Positions 1 to 9,792 are shown, counted from the stretch's first letter. The stretch: 42,014 bases of DNA from an uncultured Pseudanabaenaceae cyanobacterium (GCA_938017515.1 CALIJJ010000007.1:1-42014), one strand, 5' to 3'. Notes: generated by a model not told the origin, from the sequence alone. Numbers and translations: made by a program.

Positions 1-85
1 GGGGCTTTTGAATCCCCTTACCCCAGAATTGAAGGCAAGGGGGTCGGGGGATGGGGGCGGCTGTCAGGTTCGTGCAAGAGGCCTA
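1..85. repeat. Dispersed GC-rich repeat, copy 1
   Basis: This stretch is nearly identical to 31136-31220. Both run from a GGGGCTTTT start, through a C-rich then G-rich hairpin-like core, to a shared end around GGCTGTCAGGTTCGTGCAAG. The window begins inside this copy, so its left end is unknown; at the other copy the repeat begins on the right arm of a terminator hairpin. From 86 to 351 I see no gene, only AT-leaning spacer before the acyltransferase. The element is probably a dispersed intergenic repeat of this genome; no coding potential is apparent. Confidence 0.8.
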
Positions 86-351
86 TTGGGCCTTGACGTC
101 ATCAGTCTAAAATTTCAGTCTGGAATGATTGACTACCGTTAGTGTAAAAAGATTGATCAATACGGCATGGAAAGCTCATTCTTCACCCACGAACAAGGAT
201 TTCATCGCTGGTATTTTCTTCTCGTTCTGACACTCGCTTTTGGGAACACTTAATAGGGTGAAGCTCAAGGGATAAAACTGATCCCGCATCTATCCTTTTC
301 CGTGGAGCTCTCCTATCCCTAACTGACCCTAACGCCGAGATATCCTGAACC

Positions 352-1443
352 TTGAAGTTATATAAGCTCGAAGCCGTCAGAGGCCTCGCCGCCCTCTACG
401 TCATCCTTCACCACTCGATTCCCCACGAGGTCTCCCTGGGTGGGGTGAACCTTGGAATTTTGCTAAAGTTCGGTCAAGAGGCCGTTATCTTATTCTTCTT
501 GCTATCGGGATTTGTCATTGATTACTCCTTTTCTCGAGGCAAAGACAAGTCCTTCTCGACGTATTTCCAAAAGCGATTCTTTCGGCTCTATATTCCACTG
601 CTCTTTGTTTTTCTATTGGGTTATTTATCCGTCAGTGCCTCTCAGGCTGGATTTGTGAATCCTGATTGGAAGAATCTGGTTCAGAACCTATTCATGTTGC
701 AAGACATGGCTTCGCTCAAGCCTGCTGTGCTAGCCAAGCCCTACATGGGCAATTCGCCTCTGTGGTCGCTGTCCTATGAATGGTGGTTCTACATGTTGTT
801 CTATCCGCTGGTGAGGTTTATCAAGGCTCCCCAGCAGCAGAGCAAGATCGTCTTTGGATTGGGCGTTGTCAGTACGTTGCTCTATGCATTGCATCCCAAC
901 GCCATTCTGCGCGTGCTGATGTACCTTTCGGTGTGGTGGTTGGGTGTGTTTCTTTCGCGCCTCTACCGCGAGGAGCGAGCCATTACCCCTCGGGCGATCG
1001 CCCTCCCCATGGCCAGTCTGGCCCTCTCTTCCACCATTCTATTGGGGGACTGCTGGGTCTATCGGATGCAGGGGAATGCCTTGCAGTTTGGTATCCATCC
1101 CGTCTTAGAACTGCGTCACTTTGCCTTTGCCATCATCATTCCGCTGGCTGCAATGCTGTGGCGCAAGCTGAACTGGATCGGCTTTGACCCGCTGGTGAAA
1201 CCCTTTGCAGCTTTAGCTCCCATCTCCTATGTGGCCTATATCAGCCATTACGATTTGGTGGTCAAGGCGAAGTATCTCAGCTTTTTGAATAACACGGCTT
1301 TGGAATGGTTGGGCTACATGGGACTGATGCTTGGGTTTTCCTATGTGTTGGAACTGAAGATTTATCCCGCTTTGCGATCGCCCCTGGTTCAGATGACCCA
1401 ACGGATAACCCAGCGTTTTTCTGCTAATCCTATGAAGTCCTAA
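352..1443 (+). CDS. Acyltransferase 3 family integral membrane protein
   Basis: The 363-residue protein is a predicted multi-pass inner-membrane O-acyltransferase of the acyltransferase-3 family, which typically acetylates or acylates sugars of surface polysaccharides. The family signature lies near the N-terminus: Arg10-Gly in EAVRGLAALYV followed by the His20-His21 pair. About ten hydrophobic segments follow, and the length is normal for the family. The start is TTG at 352; an in-frame TGA at 346-348 excludes an upstream start, and the next in-frame Met is far inside the conserved region. It converges on the SH3-like gene with only 22 bp between them. The substrate cannot be told from the sequence. 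Confidence 0.85.
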   Translation: MKLYKLEAVRGLAALYVILHHSIPHEVSLGGVNLGILLKFGQEAVILFFLLSGFVIDYSFSRGKDKSFSTYFQKRFFRLYIPLLFVFLLGYLSVSASQAGFVNPDWKNLVQNLFMLQDMASLKPAVLAKPYMGNSPLWSLSYEWWFYMLFYPLVRFIKAPQQQSKIVFGLGVVSTLLYALHPNAILRVLMYLSVWWLGVFLSRLYREERAITPRAIALPMASLALSSTILLGDCWVYRMQGNALQFGIHPVLELRHFAFAIIIPLAAMLWRKLNWIGFDPLVKPFAALAPISYVAYISHYDLVVKAKYLSFLNNTALEWLGYMGLMLGFSYVLELKIYPALRSPLVQMTQRITQRFSANPMKS

Positions 1444-1465
1444 CGTCTGGCACACGCCAAAGTCC

Positions 1466-1993
1466 CTAGCGGGTCAGGGTGTCACCCAGGAGTGTGATGT
1501 TGTCTTGGGCAATCCACCCCAACGGCCCCGTACTGTTCTCAACGCGGTACCAGCTATGACAGTCCCGCGTAAACGCATGAAAGGTCACGGTCAGAGCTTC
1601 GCCAGCACTGAGGGAAGGCGAGGAAGCGGGGGCATAGTGCTCACCAGGACCCGTTCTGAGCGTAATAGGGGACGGATTGGATGAAGCCTTGGCAGTGGCA
1701 GAAGACAGGCTGCGATCGATGGGGTAGGGCTGACCAACGGGAATATTGAGAAATTTGTTTGGCGTTGATGGCAGGTTATCAACGTTGATGACTTTGCAAA
1801 CAGGCTGCTCTGATGACGCCTGATTCAGTGACGCTTGATTCGGCGCCTGATTCGATGACGTTTGGAAATCAGGGTTGGGAGTGAGCGCTAATTCAGCCAG
1901 GGTGTTTTGAACGATTGGGGCGAACGCGATAATCGGCAACGCTAGGGAGGCAGCCAGAAATCTGAGGACAGTTATCGCAGATGGCTTAGGCAT
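1466..1993 (-). CDS. Exported bacterial SH3-like domain protein
   Basis: I place the start at ATG 1993, giving 175 residues, because it opens directly into a signal-peptide-like segment (MPKPSAITVLRFLAASLALP, then more hydrophobic residues). The open frame extends 40 codons further upstream, but that part looks non-coding. A Gln/Ser/Asn-rich linker with repeated NQAS-like words follows. The C-terminal ~80 residues look like a bacterial SH3 domain: LRTGPGEHYAPA, a central strand region, then WYRVEN and GWIAQDNITLL. Such domains usually bind peptidoglycan or other envelope ligands. Two Cys residues could form a disulfide in the periplasm. Function is otherwise unknown. Confidence 0.7.
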   Translation of the reverse strand: MPKPSAITVLRFLAASLALPIIAFAPIVQNTLAELALTPNPDFQTSSNQAPNQASLNQASSEQPVCKVINVDNLPSTPNKFLNIPVGQPYPIDRSLSSATAKASSNPSPITLRTGPGEHYAPASSPSLSAGEALTVTFHAFTRDCHSWYRVENSTGPLGWIAQDNITLLGDTLTR

Positions 1994-2239
1994 CAAATTC
2001 TCAATCGCGAACAGAGGCGGTCTAGAGATTTTGCCCACTTCAACATCGCCCGTCTCTGGGCGGCATTGAATTTCAGCACCAATACGGGCAGTCTCTAAAT
2101 TGGGTCTACCCATTCAAAGACTTCCCCGAGGCAAACTTGTTCCTCCGGGAGATCTCTATTCTCCTGCGCTCAGGTGGCTGGGTAAAGCGATTGGATGAGT
2201 CTGATGAGCCAAACGCCCGATCACGCTCGCCCGCCCCTG

Positions 2240-4045
2240 TCAGTGGAGTGCTTCTGTGATCCAGCCCTGAATCGTCGCAATGACCTCCGCGATCGCAATC
2301 TCTTGCTTCTCGCCATTGGCCCGCTGCACCACTTCGACTTTGCCGTCCTTGAGCGATCGCCCCGTCACAACCCGGTAGGGAATCCCAATCAACTCCGCAT
2401 CCTTAAACTTCACCCCGGCCCGACCCGGACGGTCATCCAGAATCGTTTCGATGCCTGCGGCGTTCATTTCCCCGTAGAGCTTCTCCGCAGCGGCCATGGT
2501 GTCGGCATCCTTGATGTTGGGGACGACGATGATGGCGTGGTAGGGGGCGATCGCCACGGGCCAAATAATCCCGTTTTCATCGTGGGACTGCTCCACCGCA
2601 GCCTGGGCCACCCGGGAAACGCCGACGCCGTAGCAACCCATCCACAGCGGCTTGGGCTTACCGTCCTCATCCATGAAGTCTGCGCCCATGGCCTTGGAGT
2701 ACTTAAGACCAAGCTGGAAGATGTGACCGGCTTCGATGCCACGGGCCGTTTGGAGGGTTTGGCTTGGGTCATGGGAGGCGCGATCGCCCGCCATGGCAAT
2801 GCGCAGATCCAACTGAACCTCAGGCAGTTCAAACTCAGCGCCCCAGTTGCCGCCGACGGTGTGGAAACCGCTTTCGTTGGACCCCGTGACAAAGTTCTTC
2901 AGTTCAGCTGCGGTGGGGTCAGCGATGCGCAAAAACTTCGGCGCGATGTCCTTGGCCTTGGCGATGTAGTCATCTCCCAAGTTCGGCGCGATGTAGCCCA
3001 AGGGCAAGGGCTTCGCGGCCCATTTCTGCTGGGCCTCTTCGTCGGGGACGGTGAGCGCAATCAGCGTCGTGGCGTCGTAGTTCTTGGCTTGGCGGGTCAG
3101 TTCGTTGGTGATCTTGACCTCGTTCACATCCTGGTCGCCGCGAATGCTCACCAGCACCAGCACCGTCATGCCGTTGTCGTAGACCGCTTGGTAGAGGACA
3201 TTCTTGACGATTTGCGTGGGGGAGCACTTGAGGAATTCGGCCAGGGAGGCGATCGTCGGCGTGTTGGGCGTCTCTAGTTTCTCGTACTTGTCGAAGCTAG
3301 ATGGCTCAGCATCGACGGGCAGCGAAGTTGCTTTCTCAACATTGGCCGAATACTGATTGTCATCGGTGTAAAGAATTTCGTCTTCACCCGCTTCCGCCAG
3401 GATCATGAATTCCTGGGAAGCCGAACCACCAATGGCCCCGGAGTCCGCCTGCACCGGACGGAACTTGAGGCCGCAGCGGGTGAACATATTGGTATAGGCC
3501 TGGTCCATCTGGGCGTAGGTTTCCCGCAGGCTTTCCTCATTGGTGTGGAAGGAGTAGGCATCCTTCATGATGAACTCGCGTCCGCGCATGAGGCCGAAGC
3601 GGGGGCGGATTTCGTCGCGGAATTTGGATTGGATTTGGTACAGATTGACCGGCAACTGTCGGTAGGAGCCGATCAGGTCGCGGGCCACTGCGGTAATCAC
3701 TTCCTCGTGGGTGGGTCCTAGGCCAATTTCGCGACCCTGGCGATCGGTGAGGGTGAACATAATGCCCTCAGCCTTGGTATACATGTCCCAGCGGCCTGAC
3801 TCCTGCCACAGCTCCGCAGGCTGAATCTGGGGCAACATGCACTCTAGTGCGCCGGTCTTGTCCATCTCTTCACGGACAATCTGGGACACCTTGCGCAGCA
3901 CCCGCCACATCAGCGGCAAATAGGCATAAATCCCGCTACCGATCCGGCGAATATAGCCAGCCCTCACCAGCAGCTTATGGCTGGGGATTTCTGCCTCTGC
4001 GGGATCTTCGCGCAGAGTGACGAGGAGCATCTGGGACAGTCGCAT
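2240..4045 (-). CDS. proS: Prolyl-tRNA synthetase
   Basis: This class II aminoacyl-tRNA synthetase charges tRNA-Pro with proline in the cytoplasm. I choose ATG 4045 (601 residues, [15 protein letters not shown]), preceded by AAGGA about 11 nt upstream; the frame runs on 46 codons upstream without family similarity. Motif 2 is visible as [17 protein letters not shown] and motif 3 as [14 protein letters not shown]. Between them lies the bacterial-type insertion domain (YbaK-like editing domain, about residues 220-380). The anticodon-binding domain is at the C-terminus ([20 protein letters not shown]). Length and order match bacterial ProRS. It is transcribed alone. Confidence 0.97.
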   Translation of the reverse strand: MRLSQMLLVTLREDPAEAEIPSHKLLVRAGYIRRIGSGIYAYLPLMWRVLRKVSQIVREEMDKTGALECMLPQIQPAELWQESGRWDMYTKAEGIMFTLTDRQGREIGLGPTHEEVITAVARDLIGSYRQLPVNLYQIQSKFRDEIRPRFGLMRGREFIMKDAYSFHTNEESLRETYAQMDQAYTNMFTRCGLKFRPVQADSGAIGGSASQEFMILAEAGEDEILYTDDNQYSANVEKATSLPVDAEPSSFDKYEKLETPNTPTIASLAEFLKCSPTQIVKNVLYQAVYDNGMTVLVLVSIRGDQDVNEVKITNELTRQAKNYDATTLIALTVPDEEAQQKWAAKPLPLGYIAPNLGDDYIAKAKDIAPKFLRIADPTAAELKNFVTGSNESGFHTVGGNWGAEFELPEVQLDLRIAMAGDRASHDPSQTLQTARGIEAGHIFQLGLKYSKAMGADFMDEDGKPKPLWMGCYGVGVSRVAQAAVEQSHDENGIIWPVAIAPYHAIIVVPNIKDADTMAAAEKLYGEMNAAGIETILDDRPGRAGVKFKDAELIGIPYRVVTGRSLKDGKVEVVQRANGEKQEIAIAEVIATIQGWITEALH

Positions 4046-4243
4046 GGGCGGGAATCCTTCGGTTTCGATGGTGGGGGCTTTGGGCCGTTCTCTAGGGTAG
4101 CCTACACTGACAGGTGGCGGTTGAGCAGAGGAATCTGCCAATCTTTTAGCTCTGTTACCAACCTGATGCCAACTTGATAGCAACCTGGTTCAACGGGCAG
4201 GATTCAACACACAGTTTTAAGGCTCGCCTAGCTCCAGTCAAAG

Positions 4244-4270
4244 CTAGGGGCCGGTATTCTCGGCCCCTAG
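4244..4270 (-). terminator. Palindrome downstream of the haloperoxidase remnant
   Basis: A perfect 10-bp inverted repeat, CTAGGGGCCG and CGGCCCCTAG, encloses a 7-nt loop. It lies about 140 bp past the 3' end of the minus-strand haloperoxidase remnant. A T tract is weak on both strands, so intrinsic termination is uncertain. Confidence 0.4.
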
Positions 4271-4314
4271 AAAACAAGGAGAGAAATCAGAGGCTTGAGT
4301 CGCTGCATGCGATG

Positions 4315-4364
4315 CCCTTTCGAATCAATTTCCCTTTCGAATCAATTTCCCTTTCGAATCAATA
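4315..4364. repeat. 17-bp tandem repeat, three copies
   Basis: The unit CCCTTTCGAATCAATTT occurs at 4315-4331 and 4332-4348, with a third copy from 4349 that diverges at its last bases. It lies in the spacer between the divergent proS start and the 3' end of the haloperoxidase remnant. Copies are almost identical, suggesting recent slippage. No function is apparent. Confidence 0.85.
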
Positions 4365-4408
4365 CATGATCTTCAATCGTCAGTGCTTCTCAGTCGTCAG
4401 TGGGTGGA

Positions 4409-5869
4409 CTACACCAACACTTGCTCGCGCAACGCTGTTGCTTCGGCGAAGTTAGATGCAAACACAAACTGGTCGCTTGTGAGCAGGCTAACCTGTACAT
4501 TTTGGACAATGCCGAGGGACTCCCCCGTGGCTGCAATGCCCAGCACGGAACGATTGCCCTGCTGAATAATGTCGAGGGAATCAAAGGTCAGGGTGTCATC
4601 CAGTAGGGTGATGAAATCAGTACCGACGGTGAAATCTAGGATAGTGTCGGTGCCGCTGCCGCGATGAAGGACAAAGCCATCTTGCCCCTGTCCCCCCGTA
4701 AGAACATCGTTGCCTGCTTCGCCCAGCAACCAATCATCGCCACTGCCGCCCAGGAGGCGATCGCCACCGTCTCCTCCCAAGAGCACATCATTTTCACTGC
4801 CCCCATCCAGGAAATCCTGACCATTGCCCCCGTCCAGGGTGTCTTGCCCCTGGTCACCGAAGAGGCGATCGCTGCCCTCACCCCCCAGCAGTCGGTCATT
4901 GCCTTCGCCCCCGGAAACCTCGTCATTGCCAGCCAGGGCAACCATGCGATCGTCCCCAATGGTGCCGGTCAAACTGTCCTGGGTCTCAGTGCCCGTAACC
5001 GAGTTCACCGCCTCGCCGCCATTAATATAAAACAGCGCCTGATCCAACACCGCATGACCCACCTCACGGCCTAAGGCGCGACCATTCAAAGCGCCATCCT
5101 CAAAGTGAATGCCGCCATAGATGCGCGATAGTCCGGCTTCATCAGCCGCTTCCGTGAAGCTGTCCCAGGCGAGGGTGGTTGTATCTGTGGGGGTAACGCC
5201 CGGTTCAAATCGGGAATCCCCCGCCTCAAAGCTGACCGATCCTCCAAAGGAATCGCTGCCGGTGAACAGCTTGAGGATCTCGGCTCCAGAGGCGCCAAAG
5301 GAGCTGTGGCCGGAGGTGTATTCCGCAAACGGAGGCGAGGGATCGGAGCCTGGGGTTTGGTAGGTCAAAAAGTCCGTCGCCAGGATGGTCTCCGTTCCCT
5401 CGCCAGGACCACCCCAGGCTTCAATGGCATAGCCCCCGAGCGCTTCGTCATATTCACCCACCAGGCCCAACTCACCCAACTCTCGAATCGTGGTCACGGG
5501 GCGGGCGTAGTCGTAGTAGGTCTTGGCTTCCCAGGTGGCAACGCCCGCGTCAAACACGGCATTGCCCAGGACAAAGAACATCTGCGCATCGGTATCGAGG
5601 CTGTGGTCATCGCGGGCGGAGACATACTGGCCGAAGGTCATCCAGGTGCCCGGCGGGAAGGAGGTGCCACCGCCGTCTTCCCAGAACTCGGCAATCAGCT
5701 TTTGCTCATCGGTCAGATTGGCACTGGCTTCAATCACCTGCTCTGCCTGGGCGATGAATTCAGGGTTGATGACGGAGCCAATCAGATCTTGGGTGATGGC
5801 CAGTTCGGTGCCATCCGCGAGGGTGATGGTCTTGGTCTCTCGATCAACCGTTGCCTCTACACCTTCCAC
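4409..5869 (-). pseudogene. Vanadium-dependent haloperoxidase/PAP2-like protein with RTX tail, 3' part of a disrupted gene
   Basis: The 486-residue frame carries all three vanadate-pocket motifs of the haloperoxidase/PAP2 superfamily: K(x6)RP in [13 protein letters not shown], the SGH box in [13 protein letters not shown], and SR(x3)GxH(x2)D in [13 protein letters not shown]. From about residue 290 come hemolysin-type Ca-binding nonapeptides ([17 protein letters not shown] and similar) and a C-terminal domain typical of type I-secreted RTX proteins. Family members oxidise halides with peroxide outside the cell. The N-terminal third lies in another frame at 5844-6296. Sequence that relatives carry between the two parts appears absent here, so I read this as a decayed gene. 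A separate protein from Met 5869 is possible but would lack the normal N-terminus. Confidence 0.75.
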
Positions 5870-6296
5870 GAGGAAGGGCTCTGACGCTCATGGCCTCAGT
5901 TTTGTTGGCAACTGTGTTCTCCGAGGTCTCCTGCTGGAGGTCGTCGCCGAGCTGGGTGGCGATCGCATCGGGGTCATAGGCCGCCCAGGCATCAAACATG
6001 GCGGTATGCACAATGCCGTAGGCACGAGAAGCAACCGTGGGGCCGGGGGACTCGTTGATCACGGTCTGCTGCACAGCCCGATCCCACAGCACGGAAATAC
6101 TGGGAGAATCATCATCGACGGTTACCAGTTGGGTTTCAGAATCCAGAATGAGTTCTGGACTATCGCTCACCTCACTGCCGGGGCGTTCTCTGTTCTCGGG
6201 GCGAGCCAATTCTGGCTGCTCGGGGCGTGGGCCTTGGCCTGGGTTGTTATCTGAATTTCTGCCAGCTCCAGGCTGAAAGTTACGACCAAATCTCAT
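5844..6296 (-). pseudogene. Haloperoxidase/RTX gene, 5' part out of frame with the rest
   Basis: Residues 1-60 are Pro/Asn/Glu-rich. From about 65 the frame has the N-terminal helices of cyanobacterial vanadium-haloperoxidase-like proteins: LWDRAVQQTVINE, GPTVASRAYGIVHTAMFDAW, then NKTEAMS. Right after that point the frame leaves the family and ends in about 14 unrelated residues ([13 protein letters not shown]). The downstream frame resumes at [18 protein letters not shown], overlapping by 26 nt. In relatives, as I recall them, roughly 130 residues separate these two segments. A deletion plus frame change therefore fits better than a single-base error. Confidence 0.7.
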
Positions 6297-6430
6297 GCTT
6301 AACCCTCACGGACTATCATCTACAGTTCCGAGTTAATCGCCCCAAAATTACCCATGAACAACGTCTTTAATTACACATTTGTAACCGGGTAGCCGGGTTG
6401 AATCTGCTTCAATGGGACATGGCCCTGTGC

Positions 6431-6484
6431 ATTGCCAGACCGCAATCCATGGCCAGACCGCAGCCCATAGCCAGACCGCAACCC
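6431..6484. repeat. 18-bp tandem repeat just before the response-regulator start
   Basis: Three units, ATTGCCAGACCGCAATCC, ATGGCCAGACCGCAGCCC and ATAGCCAGACCGCAACCC, end 12 bp before the chosen ATG at 6497. The frame is open through them and would encode (I/M)ARPQ(S/P) three times, but no OmpR-type regulator has such a leader. I treat them as 5'-untranslated. Confidence 0.85.
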
Positions 6485-6496
6485 CAACCGCTCTCC

Positions 6497-7174
6497 ATGA
6501 ACATCCTCTATGTTGAAGATGAAGCCAAGATCGCTGACTTTGTCTGTGCGGGTCTTAAGGAACAGGGGTTTGTTGTCGAGCACCATGACAATGGCAATGA
6601 GGGCTATGCCCGTGCCCTAGACCAGGAATACGATGTGATCGTCCTGGACATCATGGTGCCAGGAAAAGACGGCTTGGCCATTTTGAAGGGACTGCGGCAC
6701 GAGGGTCGCAATACCCCTGTGATTTTGCTGACAGCCCGGAATGAATTGGACGATCGCCTCCAGGGGCTCAACCTGGGGGCAGATGATTACCTCGCCAAGC
6801 CCTTTTTTGTGGAAGAACTGGTGGCTCGGATCCATGCGGTGGTGCGTCGTGTGTCTGGGGAACGTCAAAACCTATTGCAGGTGGGTCCGCTCAAGCTGGA
6901 CCGGATTACTCGGGAGGCCGCTTGCAGTGAGCAAACCGTAGAGCTGACCTCGCGGGAGTTTAATTTGTTGGAGTATTTGATGCGATCGCCCGGTCGTGTC
7001 TTCACCCGCACTCAAATTCTGGAGCATGTCTGGGGCTACGACTTCAACCCCAGCACCAACGTCGTCGATGTCTGTATCCAGCGCATTCGCAAAAAGATTG
7101 AGCCGTTAGCCAGTGAGCGCTGGATTGAGAGCGTGCGGGGTGTTGGCTACCGATTTCGCAAGGCAGAGAGTTGA
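6497..7174 (+). CDS. OmpR/PhoB-family response regulator
   Basis: A 225-residue two-component regulator. The receiver domain (1-120) has the acidic pair Glu7-Asp8, phosphoacceptor Asp51 (VIVLDIMVPGKDG), Thr79 and Lys101 (DDYLAKPF). The winged-helix DNA-binding domain (130-225) shows ELTSREFNLLEYLM, the VWGYDFNPSTNVVDV segment and RGVGYRF. I choose ATG 6497 because MNILYVEDE is the canonical opening; the frame extends 33 codons upstream through a tandem repeat. No clear Shine-Dalgarno precedes it. Its stop TGA (7172-7174) overlaps the kinase ATG in a TGATG arrangement, so the pair is translationally coupled. The regulon is unknown. Confidence 0.95.
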   Translation: MNILYVEDEAKIADFVCAGLKEQGFVVEHHDNGNEGYARALDQEYDVIVLDIMVPGKDGLAILKGLRHEGRNTPVILLTARNELDDRLQGLNLGADDYLAKPFFVEELVARIHAVVRRVSGERQNLLQVGPLKLDRITREAACSEQTVELTSREFNLLEYLMRSPGRVFTRTQILEHVWGYDFNPSTNVVDVCIQRIRKKIEPLASERWIESVRGVGYRFRKAES

Positions 7175-9792
7175 TGACGCAATATTCTCGGCATTGGAAG
7201 GGGGGCAGTTGGCGCGATCGCTTGAGTTTTCAATCGTTCCGACTGCGCATTGCCCTGCTTGCGGTGGGCTTAGCCGGTACAGCTGTCGTTGGCTTTGGCT
7301 TGACGGCCTGGTTTTTGATTCGCGAAGCCAACATTCAAGAGCTGGGCGAAACGCTCAGGGCTCAGCTCTTACAAGAGGGGATGGTTGCCCGTCCCCCAAG
7401 CGATTGGCGGGCCTATGATCAATCGTCAGCCGCGCTGTTTGATGCAGATGAAGCGGACTGGATCGCGCTCAAGGTCACCGATGCTAACGGAACGGTTTAC
7501 CAATCTGAGCACTGGCCTGTTGGGATTAATCTGCCTGAAATTGCCAAAGACTCACCAGCTCCTCGCACCATCCCCAAAGCGAATGACGCTTTTCCCGTTC
7601 TGGGTCCAGCATTGACAGACCCAGGACCGCTGGGGTCAGAATTGTTGACCCCGGTGCTGAACCGAGAACAGCCTGCTGCGCCCCTTGCAGCTCCCGCTGC
7701 CCCGACCCCTAGCTCAGACTCTGGCCTACCGTTGGCGGAGCCTCAGGATTTCCCACTGCCCCAACGTCCCCCTGTTCAGCCCGCTTCCCCGCAGTTGCGG
7801 CTGTTTGAATCCCCTCCGATCGATATCGACTTGAGAGAAATTGAGAATACAACTGATGATGTAAGTCCTGACCCCATCGCTCCGCCAGGGGGAACGTTTC
7901 AAGAGGGCACGCTTCAAGAGGAAGATCCGTTCGACGAGATTCCTCGCATCGTTGACTTTGGCACACAAGATCAGAGGGAGCCAAGCCTTCCTCAAGGAAC
8001 ACAAACCGGCAACATTCCAGGCACAAGCCCTGGGCAGCCTTCCCCAAATCCAGGCGATCGCCCGGACAGCTCGGCAGCGAGAAACGGAACGCCAGCCCCG
8101 AATGGGGCGAACCCAACCGCCCCTGCATCTCACCGTGGCCCAGATAGCAATGGCCCAGATAGCAATGGCCCGGACAGCAGTGGCCCAGGCAACCAAAACC
8201 GTGATGCTCCTGGAGGCAATCCCCCTCGTGGAGAAGGGCCAGCATCCGGTAATCAAGGCCCCGACGGCCCAGGCTCGCCATCGAATCCCAATTCTCCATC
8301 AAATCTAGGTTCTCCTGCGGGAAATCCCGGTGATAGAGAGGCGAGTGGTGATGCTCAGGGCCGCCCAGGGGCTGACTCGGGGCGTGAGGGGGAGGGCGAT
8401 CGCGGCAATAACGTCCCCAACACCAATGCTCCCGGCAATAGGGATGCCCGAGGAGAAGGTTCTAACGGTGGAGAGTCTCGTGGGGGAAATTCAAGCCAGG
8501 GAGATTCTAATTCTGGAGGATCATCTGAAAATAACGGTTCTAGCGGAGGCTCGCGGGGCAGCGGTTCGAGAGGCGGCGGTTCTAGGGGAGGAGGTTCACG
8601 AGGCGGCGGCAGAGGCGGTGGCAGAGGCGGCGGTGGCAGAGGGGGAGGACGCTCCAGTCTTCCGGTGACAGGAACCCTCGCTCAGATCCAGCCCAATGCT
8701 CTGTTGTTCTCTCAGGTGCTAATTACCCAGAATCGAGAACAACCCTCTTCCCAGGCTCCTGCAACTCAAACATCACGGTTGGAAAAACACCGAAATTTTG
8801 CGGGTCAATGGCTGGTGGGGCATCTCAATCAATCCGGGCAGCAGGTGGCGATCGCCATCAATCTCAAGGTTCTCGATCGCACCCTGGCCCCCATTCGCAA
8901 TATTGGCCTGATCATCATTCCGGTCATTCTACTCCTTGTGGCATTGGGCGCTTGGTTCATTGCAGGACAAGCCCTACGCCCTCTCTATCGGGTCAATGCG
9001 TCGATTCGCCGCATCACGGCCCAAGGGCTGAGCCAGCGCCTGAGCCAGCAAGATACCGATGGTGAATTAGTCGAGCTGGTCCAGTCGTTTAACCAGATGC
9101 TGGGACGATTGGAGCGCAGTTTTTTACAGGCTTCGCGCTTTACGGCTGATGCGGCCCACGAACTCAAGACTCCCCTGGCTGTATTGCAGGGGCAACTGGA
9201 ACGAGCCCTTCAGCAAGCTGAGACGGAGTCACAATTACAGCAGTATTTGGGCCATATGCTGGAGGAGGTCAGTCATCTCGGCGGCATTTTGCGCAAGTTG
9301 CTCTTGCTTTCCTTAGCTGATGCAGGACGAATGCGGTTGACGTTTGAAGCGGTGAATTTATCCTATCTGCTCAAAGAACTCGTGGAGGATTTGGACCTTT
9401 TAGCGCCGCATCTCAGGGTTGAAACGGCCATTGACCCTGAGCTTGTTGTGCGAGCGGACCGAGACTTGCTTCAGCAGGTGCTGCAAAATTTGACGACCAA
9501 TGCTGTGAAGTACAACCTCCCCGAGGGCTGGGTCAGGCTTGGGGCAAAACAGGGCAACGGCACTGTCATGGTAACTGTCACCAATGCTTCGGCAGACCTA
9601 TCCCCCGTGGTCCGCAACCGATTGTTTGAGCGTTTCTATCGGGCGGACTCGGCCCATTCCAGCAAGGTGGAGGGGGTTGGTCTGGGGTTGAGCCTCTCGC
9701 GGGAAATTGCGCGGGCCCACCGGGGGGAATTGCGTTTGGCTGCTCCTAAGCCGGGAGAAACTGAGTTTGTCCTGACGTTGCCCTATGAATAA
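7174..9792 (+). CDS. Sensor histidine kinase with giant Gly/Ser/Pro/Asn-rich extracytoplasmic segment
   Basis: The 872-residue partner of the upstream regulator starts at ATG 7174 (a TTG at 7171 is an alternative). TM1 spans about residues 25-49 and TM2 about 578-600. HAMP follows, then HisKA with phosphoacceptor His662 (DAAHELKTPLAV), and HATPase with the N box (NLTTNAVKYN) and G boxes (VEGVGLGLSLS). Between the TMs is about 530 residues where 100-150 is common. About 280-500 is low complexity: GPDSNGPDSNGPDSSGPG, many Asn/Pro/Gly pairs, then an RGGG/SRGGG run near 460-495. A short folded part precedes TM2. The catalytic core is intact, so the protein is probably functional. The signal is unknown. 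Confidence 0.93.
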   Translation: MTQYSRHWKGGSWRDRLSFQSFRLRIALLAVGLAGTAVVGFGLTAWFLIREANIQELGETLRAQLLQEGMVARPPSDWRAYDQSSAALFDADEADWIALKVTDANGTVYQSEHWPVGINLPEIAKDSPAPRTIPKANDAFPVLGPALTDPGPLGSELLTPVLNREQPAAPLAAPAAPTPSSDSGLPLAEPQDFPLPQRPPVQPASPQLRLFESPPIDIDLREIENTTDDVSPDPIAPPGGTFQEGTLQEEDPFDEIPRIVDFGTQDQREPSLPQGTQTGNIPGTSPGQPSPNPGDRPDSSAARNGTPAPNGANPTAPASHRGPDSNGPDSNGPDSSGPGNQNRDAPGGNPPRGEGPASGNQGPDGPGSPSNPNSPSNLGSPAGNPGDREASGDAQGRPGADSGREGEGDRGNNVPNTNAPGNRDARGEGSNGGESRGGNSSQGDSNSGGSSENNGSSGGSRGSGSRGGGSRGGGSRGGGRGGGRGGGGRGGGRSSLPVTGTLAQIQPNALLFSQVLITQNREQPSSQAPATQTSRLEKHRNFAGQWLVGHLNQSGQQVAIAINLKVLDRTLAPIRNIGLIIIPVILLLVALGAWFIAGQALRPLYRVNASIRRITAQGLSQRLSQQDTDGELVELVQSFNQMLGRLERSFLQASRFTADAAHELKTPLAVLQGQLERALQQAETESQLQQYLGHMLEEVSHLGGILRKLLLLSLADAGRMRLTFEAVNLSYLLKELVEDLDLLAPHLRVETAIDPELVVRADRDLLQQVLQNLTTNAVKYNLPEGWVRLGAKQGNGTVMVTVTNASADLSPVVRNRLFERFYRADSAHSSKVEGVGLGLSLSREIARAHRGELRLAAPKPGETEFVLTLPYE

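Noticed and set aside
2195..3277. Long plus-strand open frame of 360 codons
   Set aside because: It lies antisense to the clearly assigned proS and has no recognisable domain.
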